Below are positions 46,484-55,500 of a stretch of 64,000 nucleotides of DNA, one piece after another (the stretch's first letter is position 1; each line of letters starts with the position of its first letter). Under the pieces are notes generated by a model that made no database searches, was not told where the DNA came from, and saw nothing but the letters and a program-made list of their open reading frames with translations. The DNA is from an uncultured Clostridia bacterium (lineage in GTDB: Bacteria > Bacillota > Clostridia > Lachnospirales > CAG-274), in assembly GCA_947630475.1 (NCBI GenBank), contig CANRHR010000002.1, forward strand, positions 62,001 through 126,000. The letters are read 5' to 3'. The position numbers and the translations under genes are program-made.

Positions 46484-47095
46484 TTATATAAACTTCTTTT
46501 TTATAATTATATCTACCTTTTTGCCGATAACGCCGACAATAACATCATCGGCAAGATTTGCTATTATGGATTTTTCCAATTCGTCCCACTCGTCAGTGTC
46601 CTTGTCGTTTCCGACAGATTCTTTGTAGCTGTTAAGCGACCATTTGTTTGACCATTCATAAGCATAGTTTACATTTGCTCCCATATTGTATATGTCATAA
46701 TATCCTGATAGCGCTCCGTTTACAGAAGCCGTTTCTGAATAACTGTCAAGCATTCCTTCGGCGATGAGTTTTATTTTATTTATTATTCCTTTTGACGCTG
46801 CATTTTTGCCGGATTTGGAAACAGAAAGTATATTTTCCTTGTCATACATGGAAAGACGTTCAGCTTTTATTGCCGCATGAAGTTCAAAATCATTATCTTT
46901 GTTTTCGATCCAAAATTCACCGCTTCCTACCTCCAAAAGCTCGGGCAGCATTCCCACAAGCTCTTCGGCAAGAAGTCTTAGCTGAAGCGTTTGCTTTTTT
47001 GAAAGCTCGTTGTAGTGAGCCGTTTTTTCTACCTCTTTAAATATTGCGTCAAACGTTGATTTGTCGCTTGAAATAAAACATACGTCTGTTTTCAT
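46484..47095 (-). CDS. Uncharacterised protein of the partner-switching cluster
   Basis: A 203-residue soluble protein that I do not firmly recognise. The stretch LSKKQTLQLRLLAEELVGMLPELLEVGSGEFWIENKDNDFELHAAI resembles the first helix and strands of a GHKL (anti-sigma-type) ATPase domain, but the later DxGxG-type motif is not apparent, so it may be degenerate. The C terminus is strongly acidic, then basic (VDIIIKKKF). It is the last gene after STAS and SpoIIE-phosphatase genes, 23 bp from the phosphatase, so a part in the same signalling switch is likely. Confidence 0.5.
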   Translation of the reverse strand: MKTDVCFISSDKSTFDAIFKEVEKTAHYNELSKKQTLQLRLLAEELVGMLPELLEVGSGEFWIENKDNDFELHAAIKAERLSMYDKENILSVSKSGKNAASKGIINKIKLIAEGMLDSYSETASVNGALSGYYDIYNMGANVNYAYEWSNKWSLNSYKESVGNDKDTDEWDELEKSIIANLADDVIVGVIGKKVDIIIKKKFI

Positions 47096-47118
47096 ATTTG
47101 TTTCCCTCTTTCTGTATT

Positions 47119-49950
47119 TTATAAATTCAAAGCCAATGTGATACTAAGGATATTTTCATTGTTTTCGTATTTATAATCCATACTTTCGGTCATTTTCTTT
47201 ACCATAAAGATTCCTAAGCCGCCTATTTTTCGTTCTTGTGCAGAAAGCGTTATGTCGGGCTCTTCAGCCTCCAGAGGATTATACGGTGAGCCGTTATCCT
47301 TAAAGGTAAGAATAAGCCTGTTGTTTTTTATGGAATAGGAGATTTCGGCAATTTTTGCCCCGCTGTAATTAATTACGTTAGAAGCGATTTCATCTATTGC
47401 GATACTTACCTTGCTTGATATCTTAGGCAGCACCCCAAGTTTTTCTGTAAGCTGATGTGCAAAATCATTCACAGCTATACCGGCATCTTTGTTGGGAATA
47501 AAAATTATCCTGTCGTCACCCTTTATAAAATTGAGCCTAAATCCTACCATTGTAATATCGTCAAACTGCGGTGCGCTGCCGACAAATCGGTCTATATCTT
47601 TTTTTACCGCCCTGCATATCGTTTCAACGTCTTTGTCATTTATAGAATTTAAAAACTCAACAAGTCTTTTTTCGCCGTATAGCTGTCCATCTAAGTCGTT
47701 TGCTTCGGTCACTCCATCGGTATAAAGATATATCTTATCGCCGGGCATCAATTGTATTTCAGTCTTTTTATATTTTATCCCCTCCATACCGGCAAGAACA
47801 AAACCTGCTTTTTGTCTTTCACATACAAAATTTCCGTCGGAGCGCTTTATAATAGGAGGATTATGACCTGCGTTTGCGATACTTATTATGCCTGTTTTCA
47901 AATCTGCAATTGCCATCCATGCCGTTACAAACATTCCGGCATCATTATTTTCACATAATTTATTATTTGCTTCGGTGAATATTTCGTTTACTTCCAAGCC
48001 GCTTTCGGCAAGATCTTTTATGATGGTTTTTGCTTTCATCATAAACATGGCTGCTGGAATACCTTTTCCCGAAACATCTGCTATAAGAAAAGCAATTGTA
48101 TTGTCATCGGGCATATAAAAATCATAGAAATCACCGCCGACTTCTTTTGCCGTATCCATCTGGGCATAAATATCAAATTCTTTACGATTGGGATACGGCG
48201 GAAATACAGACGGAATAGCGGAACATTGAATTTGTTTTGCAAATTCCAATTCCGCATCGATTCTGGCTTCAGCCTCACAGATATATCGTTTGAGCGTTTC
48301 GACGGTAGAATTTATATCATCGGAAAGAGATGCAAATTCTTCATTTGTACGCACATCAACGGTAACATCTAAATTTCCGTCGGTAATCTTTGACAAAGCA
48401 TGGTTAACTTCCATCAAATTATCTATGATTATCTTTTTTATCAGAAAATAAACAAGAATAAACAGCGCCGAAAATATCAGAATTTCCATGAAAGAGCTTA
48501 AATACACGGAAACATCGCGCATAAACAATGCTTCAGATTTGGGTATGGCGCCAAATATATAAAATCCCTCCACATAAGAATATGACGCTATATATGCAGT
48601 GCCGCCGATATTTATATTAAATAATTCATCCTGAGATTTATGCTCGGTATCAAGCCCTATATCGGTATTTTCAAGTTTTTGCCTTAATTCTTCGCTGCAT
48701 TCGCTGACAATGTTTTGGTTTTCGTCAAATATCACAATAAAGCCGTTATTTCCTATATGGCGGTTGCGTGCTATTTTAACCACAGTATCTCTTATATCCG
48801 CAAGAAATTCTTCGGTGTTATAGCCTACTTGCAAAAATTCTTTGCCGTCAAGCGCTACGGCAGCGTATTTTCTTGAAATGCCCTCGCCAAATGTCTGCGT
48901 CTGGTATTTCTGAGCATATGATTGATCGCCTGACCACATATGTGTGAGAAAATCCTTAGACTGCTCTCCGCTTGACATATCAAAGCCTATGTATTGAGTG
49001 TTGTTTGATTTTTTAACAATACCGTCAGCGTCTATTATGTGAAGCTCTTCAACGCCGTATTTTTCGGCAAGCGATTTAAGAGATGACTCGCTTTTATCGG
49101 ATAACAAAAGATATTCCGCTTTTACATTTTTTGCCTTTTCAATAAGATTTTCATCTGATGCATCAAGTATATCACAGTTTACATCGGATATGTTTGTTTT
49201 TATGATAGATTCCGTTTCCGTATCTGACATACGGCTTTGAAGAAAATATGTATATCCGCTTGTTAAAACATATGCTATGACTATGCAGATAAACAGCCAC
49301 ATTTGAAATGTTCCGGATATATGTTTTCCTCCTGTGCGTTTTACGGCTTTTTCCTTTGCTATTAAAGATATTATCAGGATTGCTGCGGCAACGGAAGCTC
49401 CGTTGTAAAGCATCATAGGAATACAACAGATCTTTACAACGCCGAACGCAGTGCTTGGGTCATTTTTGTTGGTAAAGAAGATCATAAGCATATGAATGAC
49501 TTCACATAATATTCCTATGCCAAAACCATATATCCAGCCGGGTTTTTTATCATCAAACATAAATTTTCTAAGCAGCGCAGCTATGCAGCCGGCAAAAAAT
49601 GTAGATAAAGAGCAGGCAAGCTGAGTATATGCTCCGGTAATGCCGTAAAAAGCTGAGATATATCGGTAAATTCCGCCTATTATGCCTGAGATTATGCCTG
49701 CAGGCGCACCAAAAATAAGTCCTGCGCACAGTGGAGCGGCATCACGCACATTCATAATAGTGCCGTCGCCTATATCAAAACCGGCAAGGTTCATGCTTGC
49801 AAATGCAGCCATAATGCCAAACATGATGCCTATACTACACTGCTTTTTTTTGTAAGAAAGACTGCCGAAAGGAGTCTTTTTTTCGGCAATATAAATAACT
49901 ATTGCCAAAGCAGCATTGTATAAGGCTGTCAGCATAAGTTTTAATACCAT
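47119..49950 (-). CDS. Membrane sensor SpoIIE/RsbU-type phosphatase with its own GHKL ATPase domain
   Basis: A 943-residue signal protein. The domains in order are a LytS-like multi-helix membrane region (about 1-200, with GTIMNVRDAAPLCAGLIFGAPAGIISGIIGG), a transmembrane helix (about 215-235), an extracellular sensor (about 236-480), a transmembrane helix (about 490-515), HAMP (about 516-570), a PP2C/SpoIIE phosphatase (about 590-800; VGGDFYDF, ADVSGKGIPAAMFMM, NAGHNPP, YTDGVTEA) and a C-terminal GHKL ATPase/kinase domain (about 815-943; AIDEIASNVINYS, FKDNGSPYNP, GGLGIFMVKKM). It joins phosphatase and putative anti-sigma kinase in one chain, presumably acting on the STAS protein encoded 28 bp upstream. 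The target sigma factor or process is not in the window. Confidence 0.92.
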   Translation of the reverse strand: MVLKLMLTALYNAALAIVIYIAEKKTPFGSLSYKKKQCSIGIMFGIMAAFASMNLAGFDIGDGTIMNVRDAAPLCAGLIFGAPAGIISGIIGGIYRYISAFYGITGAYTQLACSLSTFFAGCIAALLRKFMFDDKKPGWIYGFGIGILCEVIHMLMIFFTNKNDPSTAFGVVKICCIPMMLYNGASVAAAILIISLIAKEKAVKRTGGKHISGTFQMWLFICIVIAYVLTSGYTYFLQSRMSDTETESIIKTNISDVNCDILDASDENLIEKAKNVKAEYLLLSDKSESSLKSLAEKYGVEELHIIDADGIVKKSNNTQYIGFDMSSGEQSKDFLTHMWSGDQSYAQKYQTQTFGEGISRKYAAVALDGKEFLQVGYNTEEFLADIRDTVVKIARNRHIGNNGFIVIFDENQNIVSECSEELRQKLENTDIGLDTEHKSQDELFNINIGGTAYIASYSYVEGFYIFGAIPKSEALFMRDVSVYLSSFMEILIFSALFILVYFLIKKIIIDNLMEVNHALSKITDGNLDVTVDVRTNEEFASLSDDINSTVETLKRYICEAEARIDAELEFAKQIQCSAIPSVFPPYPNRKEFDIYAQMDTAKEVGGDFYDFYMPDDNTIAFLIADVSGKGIPAAMFMMKAKTIIKDLAESGLEVNEIFTEANNKLCENNDAGMFVTAWMAIADLKTGIISIANAGHNPPIIKRSDGNFVCERQKAGFVLAGMEGIKYKKTEIQLMPGDKIYLYTDGVTEANDLDGQLYGEKRLVEFLNSINDKDVETICRAVKKDIDRFVGSAPQFDDITMVGFRLNFIKGDDRIIFIPNKDAGIAVNDFAHQLTEKLGVLPKISSKVSIAIDEIASNVINYSGAKIAEISYSIKNNRLILTFKDNGSPYNPLEAEEPDITLSAQERKIGGLGIFMVKKMTESMDYKYENNENILSITLALNL

Positions 49951-49978
49951 TAAACATCCTCCTTAAATTTTAGGATTA

Positions 49979-50275
49979 TTATTCTATTGTAAGAATATCA
50001 ACAAATCCTGTGATGTCAAATACCTCCATAACAGTTTCATTTACGCCGGTTACTTTCATTTTGCCTTTTGCGTTCATTGTTTTCTGGGCTTTCAAAAGCA
50101 CACGCAGACCTGCTGAAGATATATACTCAAGCTCGTTCAGATCAAAGCATAAAGAATGTGCGTTTACAAGCGCTTTGTCAAGCGCTTCATCAAGCTCCGG
50201 CGCTGTTGTGGTGTCGAGCCTTCCGGTGAGTGCAATGGTTATATCTCCGTTTTCATTTGTCTGATTAATTGTCAT
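49979..50275 (-). CDS. STAS-domain anti-sigma-factor antagonist
   Basis: A 98-residue single-domain protein of the SpoIIAA/RsbV type. ITIALTGRLDTTTAPELDEAL begins the fold, and the phospho-site region is DLNELEYISSAGLRVLLKAQ, with Ser of SSAGLR the expected phosphorylation site. AAGGAGG lies before the ATG. It is the first gene of a three-gene minus-strand unit with the SpoIIE-type phosphatase and an unknown protein. The dephosphorylated form should bind a partner kinase, here perhaps the ATPase domain fused to the phosphatase. Confidence 0.95.
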   Translation of the reverse strand: MTINQTNENGDITIALTGRLDTTTAPELDEALDKALVNAHSLCFDLNELEYISSAGLRVLLKAQKTMNAKGKMKVTGVNETVMEVFDITGFVDILTIE

Positions 50276-50350
50276 AATATTATCCTCCTTGTATACAGTT
50301 AAAATATTATCATCGCTTTTTGCGGTAAATTTTATGCTGCTTGTTGATAA

Positions 50351-51313
50351 TTATTCAAGAAACTTGTTTCGCAGAGTTTCTATATCTTCATCGGAAAGCT
50401 CAAGCCCATCTTTCAGATAATTCTGAACAGAACCGTAATTTTCGTTTAAGCTTTCTATTGCGGCATCAAGAAATTCTTTGTCTACACCTGCCAAAAATCC
50501 GATATATTCTTTTGTTTCATCTTCGTTAAGCCCAAGCTCCGCCGCTTTTTCATTGCCTTGAGCGATAATCTCGGCGTATGAATCGTTTGTAAGAAGATAG
50601 TCTGCCGTTATTGTTTCTTCATCAGCTCCGAGAGCATACAGGAGTAGTACCGCTGCCATTCCTGCCCTGTCCTTTCCCTGAGAACAATGCCAGAGAACCG
50701 CTTCGCCGTCTTCAAGAGTAAGCAGAGTATCGAAAAAGCTTTTGTAAGCCTGCTTTCCCTCTTCGGTTAAGAGCATATTTTTATATATTTTAAGCAATCC
50801 GTGGTTTTTTGCCAATATCAATTGGGTTTGTTCACTGTTGCCGGATTCTGCAGCCTCTTTAATTTCGGAGAGTATCTCATCTCCGTATATTGTATAGGAA
50901 AATACAGGCAGTGATAAATTTTCGGCGCCCTCTACAGCCTTATCAGGAAGAGCCTGCCTTTCCGTATCCATACGAAAATCAAATATATATTTTAAATTAT
51001 ATTTTTCGGCAAGCGTTTTTGCGCCTTCATCGGTAAGCCCTCCAAGCGCTGCGCTTCTTAAAAGAACGCCGTCTTTTATTTTTCTGCCGTCTGCGCAGAT
51101 ATATCCGCCCAACTGACGTGCATTTTGCACACCGTCAAGCTCAATACCTTGTGTTTCCAATGAAATCACCTGTTCTTTTTGTACATTTTCCTGTTCGGTC
51201 TGAGCTTGTGGCGTTGTATTTTCTTTATCCAAAGAAGAATGAGAGCATGAAGATAAAAAAATCATCATAGCTGTAATCAAAACAACTGTTGGACAGAAAA
51301 TATTTTTTTTCAT
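50351..51313 (-). CDS. Lipoprotein tyrosine/serine phosphatase (Y_phosphatase3 family)
   Basis: A 320-residue exported lipoprotein. A lipobox LSSC lies in the first 25 residues, followed by a low-complexity Gln/Glu linker. The catalytic domain has GVQNARQLGGYICADGRKIKDGVLLRSAAL, typical of this family, and the active-site loop HCSQGKDRAG (CX5R, near residue 210), with DFRMDTERQ supplying the general-acid region. Such enzymes dephosphorylate protein Tyr/Ser or phosphoinositides. Its location outside the membrane is unusual for a signalling phosphatase and suggests host-derived or surface substrates, or nutrient phosphate release; this is inference. It lies 75 bp upstream of the STAS gene on the same strand. 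Confidence 0.88.
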   Translation of the reverse strand: MKKNIFCPTVVLITAMMIFLSSCSHSSLDKENTTPQAQTEQENVQKEQVISLETQGIELDGVQNARQLGGYICADGRKIKDGVLLRSAALGGLTDEGAKTLAEKYNLKYIFDFRMDTERQALPDKAVEGAENLSLPVFSYTIYGDEILSEIKEAAESGNSEQTQLILAKNHGLLKIYKNMLLTEEGKQAYKSFFDTLLTLEDGEAVLWHCSQGKDRAGMAAVLLLYALGADEETITADYLLTNDSYAEIIAQGNEKAAELGLNEDETKEYIGFLAGVDKEFLDAAIESLNENYGSVQNYLKDGLELSDEDIETLRNKFLE

Positions 51314-51381
51314 AAATTAACACTCCTTAATTATTTTTACCGTATAGGTTATTTCATCTGTATAAGGCAAAACATTATTAT

Positions 51382-51480
51382 CGACTGAGTAAGCCCCACG
51401 CCTCCTAGGCGGTGGGCGCTTTGTCAGAATCCGTCGTTATAAGTATGTAGCGTAAGCGGAATACGAATATCCTTGACTTA
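51382..51480. repeat. Family B repeat, copy 8 (long form)
   Basis: CGAC/GTCG closes a hairpin CCCACGCCT/AGGCGGTGGG (one bulge), followed by AGTATGTAGCGTAAGCGGAA and TACGAATATCCTTGACTTA. It matches copy 10 over its length. It starts just after the stop codon side of the chimeric kinase gene. Confidence 0.6.
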
Positions 51481-52089
51481 CATCAATGCGATAGCTTTTT
51501 TTGCAGTATCTGCTTTTGGCAGAACATCTTCTTTCAGCATCTTTGCCGCAGAGAGAAATCTTGAAGCCTTTGGAAAGCCCATATCTATAAGAAGCAGTTC
51601 ATCTTTAAGCAGCATTATATTGCGAACATGAAAATCATTATGAAGCATTGTGCCGCTGTTAGGTATTATTTCAAAAAAGTCCATAAGTGATGACCACTCT
51701 TCATCGGTTAAAAGATCTTTAATCTGTTCAAAATCTTTTTTGTATACATCATTTATATGAACCGATGTAACATCGCTAAAATTTGTATTATGTATGATTT
51801 TTGCCACATCTACATATTTATCCATATATTCGTCAAATTTATCGAGATTTTCTGTCATTGCCTGCGCAAGTGTTGTTGAGTCGATAAGTTCAAAAACAAC
51901 GCCGTATTTGTCGCCGCATTTTACAGTGTCGTATGAAATAGCTGTCGGAATATCCTTTATAAATGCTTGTTTTGCGCTGTTTTTTTCGATAAGGTCAAAA
52001 ATTTCTTTTTCAACATTTGCTGAATTGCTCGAATCTATTCCCGAGCATAATTCGACAGTCAGTGTTCCGTTTTCAAATTTACTTTGCAT
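51478..52089 (-). pseudogene. STAS / aminoglycoside-phosphotransferase-like chimera, probably an internal-deletion remnant
   Basis: A 203-residue open frame. Residues 1-38 (KFENGTLTVELCSGIDSSNSANVEKEIFDLI) read as the start of a STAS domain. Residues 39-203 continue as the middle and end of an aminoglycoside-phosphotransferase-like kinase: AISYDTVKCGDKYGVVFELID, LHNDFHVRNIMLL with the catalytic Asp and Asn, and LLIDMGFPKASR. The STAS phospho-site part and the kinase's glycine-rich loop and ATP-binding Lys are absent. An in-frame deletion fusing two domains is the simplest reading, so kinase activity is doubtful. An alternative is a small intact gene of a divergent family. A 14-bp palindrome upstream may be its operator. 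Confidence 0.6.
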
Positions 52090-52164
52090 AAAGACATATG
52101 CCTCCTTTTTCGCTCTGCTTTGAACAAAAAACCATTTTGCTTAATTGATTTCATAATTTGTCAG

Positions 52165-52178
52165 TACAGTTTACTGTA
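52165..52178. promoter_or_regulatory. 14-bp palindrome upstream of the chimeric kinase gene
   Basis: TACAGT-TT-ACTGTA, a perfect inverted repeat. Read on the minus strand it lies between TTGGTT and AATTAT, spaced 19 bp, the long spacing typical of MerR-regulated promoters. No MerR gene is in the window. Confidence 0.35.
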
Positions 52179-52273
52179 ACCAACGTCATTTTATCATAAA
52201 ACCTTTTACATTTCAATCAGCAACTTGTTTTTAAAAAATATATGATAAATCAATTATTTGACATAATTTCAAA

Positions 52274-52352
52274 AACTGTTTTTATAACCGGGTACTTCGC
52301 GGCAAACAGTTGTTTATTAATATGAAGCGTTTCAGCGCGAATATCATTGAAT
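52274..52352. repeat. Family B repeat, copy 9 (diverged)
   Basis: AACTGTTT/AAACAGTT stem, then AATATGAAGCGTTTCAGCGC and GAATATCATTGAA, which resembles the tail of copies 8 and 10. It lies in the 413-bp gap 52090-52503, which otherwise holds only the palindrome and the pectinesterase promoter. Confidence 0.4.
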
Positions 52353-52403
52353 AAATTTTACTATTATGTAGTTTTTACCTATAAAAAGTTTGCATTAATT
52401 GTA

Positions 52404-52432
52404 TTTACATATAAGAAAATTAAAGCTATAAT
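52404..52432 (+). promoter_or_regulatory. Promoter of the surface pectinesterase gene
   Basis: -35 TTTACA, 17 bp, -10 TATAAT, about 70 bp before the TTG start. Confidence 0.7.
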
Positions 52433-52503
52433 AAAATAGTGTTATTTTGTGACTTATAACAACAAAAAATGTAAAAAAAATAAAAATTTTGGGAGGGTTA
52501 GTT

Positions 52504-55500
52504 TTGAACAAAAAAAAGCTTAGAAATATGATAATAAAAATAATGCTTTGCGTATTTTTACTGTCATCGGTTATGCCTGTATTTGCCGAAGAAAATACGG
52601 CAAAAAAAGCAATAGTTCCCGTTAACATTACGGTTGGAAAGGGAAGCAAATACGATTTTGAAACCATACAGGAGGCAGTTGACTCGATACAAGCGGAGCC
52701 TACATATTTAAATAAGGCGACAATTTCCATAAGCCCCGGAGTTTATGAAGAAACCGTTGTTGTCGATAAACCTTATGTTGTGTTTAAAAATTATGAAAAT
52801 GACAAAGCTGATGATGTGGTTATAACATATGACAAAGCAAACGGACATATTGATAGCTCTAAAAGCTTTGGAACCGAAAAAACGGCTACTGTTACTATTG
52901 GACGCAATGCGACAGGCTTTTATGCTGAAAATATTACCTTTCAAAATTCTTATAATTTAAATGACGATGATAAGGCTCAGGTGCAGGCTGTTGCTCTTGT
53001 TAGCCTTGCCGATAAGGTCAGCTTTGATAACTGCCGCTTTATAGGCCGTCAGGATACTCTTTATCTTAAAGGGGCTTCGAAGGGGCAGGATGTTTACGGT
53101 GAGGCTGATTATGCCAGAGTTTATTTAAAGCAATGCTATATAGAAGGAACAGTTGATTATATATTTGGCGATGCAACGGCATATTTTGATTCATGCAAGC
53201 TTAATGCAGTAAAGTCAAATTCTCAAGATCATTTTACGGCAGCAAATACTACCTTATTTAACTTAGGATATGTTTTTAATAACTGTATCTTTACTTCGGA
53301 TAAAGCCTACACTCAAGATGATAAAGAAAAAATAGATTTGGCAAGACCTTGGCAGTCAGAGGATAAATATTCCAATTACGGCTCTCAAAGCGTATTTTTA
53401 AATTGCAGAATGCCGGCTGTGATATCTGATAAGCTCTTCAGCCTTTGGAGCGATGAAACGGTTGATAATAAAATAAGATATTATTATTATAATCTTTTGG
53501 ATGAAAGAGGGCAGCCTTATGATACCTCATCTGCCGCAGGCTTTGCAAAGCAGCTAAGCGACGAGCAGGCTAAGGCATATTCTTTGTCAAATGTTTTAAG
53601 GGGAAGCGATAATTGGAACCCTATAAGTGGCAATAAGCCTAAAGATAAAGTTATGGTAAGTGACATAACTTTAAATAAATATATAATCGATATACCGAAA
53701 GATGAAAAATTTACCCTTAAGGCAATTGTTTTGCCTGTTAACGCAGAAAATAAAAACGTTTCATTTGAAAGCGATAACGAACAAATTGCCTCTGTAAGCA
53801 ATAACGGTGAAATTACCGCATTAAAAGAGGGAAATACAATTATAAGGGCTGTGAGCGAAGAAAATAAATTTTATGCCGAAGCTAAAATAAATGTAATAGC
53901 GGCAAAAACAGCTCCCCCTCAAATAGATGAAATCAGCTTGGATAAAACCGAAAATATTTTACCCGGCGATATATTAAATATAAATTATACATATATGCTT
54001 AAATCTGATAAAGAAATTGATGATGCTGAAATAAGATGGTTTGCCGTAAATCAGCTTAATAACGAAGAAATACTTCTTAAAGAAGGCAATGTCGAAAACA
54101 GCTCATCATACAGAGTGAACGTATCCGATGTCGGTTATAAAATAAAGGCAAGCGTTACACCAAAATCAATTACTTCTTATGGCGAAAAGGGAGAAACGGC
54201 ATCGGCTGAATCCAAAGAAGCCGTAAAAGAAGGTTCTGATGGAGTTTCAACATATCTTAGGGAGGGCTTTGACAGTTTTTATGAAACAAAATATAAAGAT
54301 AAAAACAGTGAAAGCTATCCAATTGATGAACATTACAGCAATATATGGACAGGATCCAATTCTGAAAATAAGGTTGCATGGAGTGTTTTAAATGAAAATT
54401 CAACAAACGCAGTTATACCGGAATGTGATGATATCAGCGATTATTCACTTCTCGAATATAATGCGTATGAAAATGAAAAGCCTTGGGAAAATGCAAATTA
54501 TGAGCTTAGAATGAGATTTAATCCCGAAATAAATGGCCTTAATGCAGAAGCATATTTTGATTTTTACACCAATTATAATGGAAAAGATAATTCTTATTAT
54601 AAATTTAGGCTTGTAAGAGGATCAAATACAAATTCGTTAAAGGTCTATCTTTATAAAAAAGCAGATGCTTTAAGTGATGAAGTTTTAATTGCCTCTGATG
54701 AAAACAGCTTGGCAAATAAAATTGCTCAAAATTCAGGGGAAGATAACCCATGGTTTATAATAAAGCAGACCAATAATGATGAAGATATAAATATTTCAAT
54801 CACTATTGATAATGAAAGCAGCGCTCTTTTAAATATTAATGCAAAAGATGAATCTCCAATCAAAGGAGGTTTTACGGCTTTTGAATGTTATGGAAAGAGC
54901 AGGGCGGTTGTGCTGAGCCGTATTGAGGTTACGGGCGTAAAATCAAATATGGATGACGCAGATAAAATAAGGGTATATCTTGCAGGAGATTCAACGGTTA
55001 AATCCTATGGTGATGATAATACCATAGGAGGATGGGGTGAATTTTTGCCTTATTATTTTGACAGCAGCAAGGTGGAGATTATAAACAAAGCCGAAGGCGG
55101 AAGAAGCAGCCGTTCATTTATTAATCAGGGCAGACTTGATGATATTTTAGATGAAATAAGAGAGGGAGATTATCTCTTTATACAGTTTGGACATAACGAT
55201 GGCCTTACAACAGATACGGCAAGGGTTGAACATTCTGTTGCATTGGGAGAGCCGGACGCAAACGGAATTTATCCTACTATAGCTGCCGTTAAGACTGAAA
55301 CTCCGCAAAGAATAATCGATTTTTATAAAGATACCGACTATCCTTATTCTGATACATTTTATCCTTATGAGAGCGGTACATTTAAATGGTACTTGGAGCA
55401 GTATGTAATAAAAGCCAGAGAAAAAGGAGCTATTCCGATTATTGTTACGCCGGTTGCCAGGGTGTTTTTTGATGAAAACGGCAAAATAACGCCGCATCAT

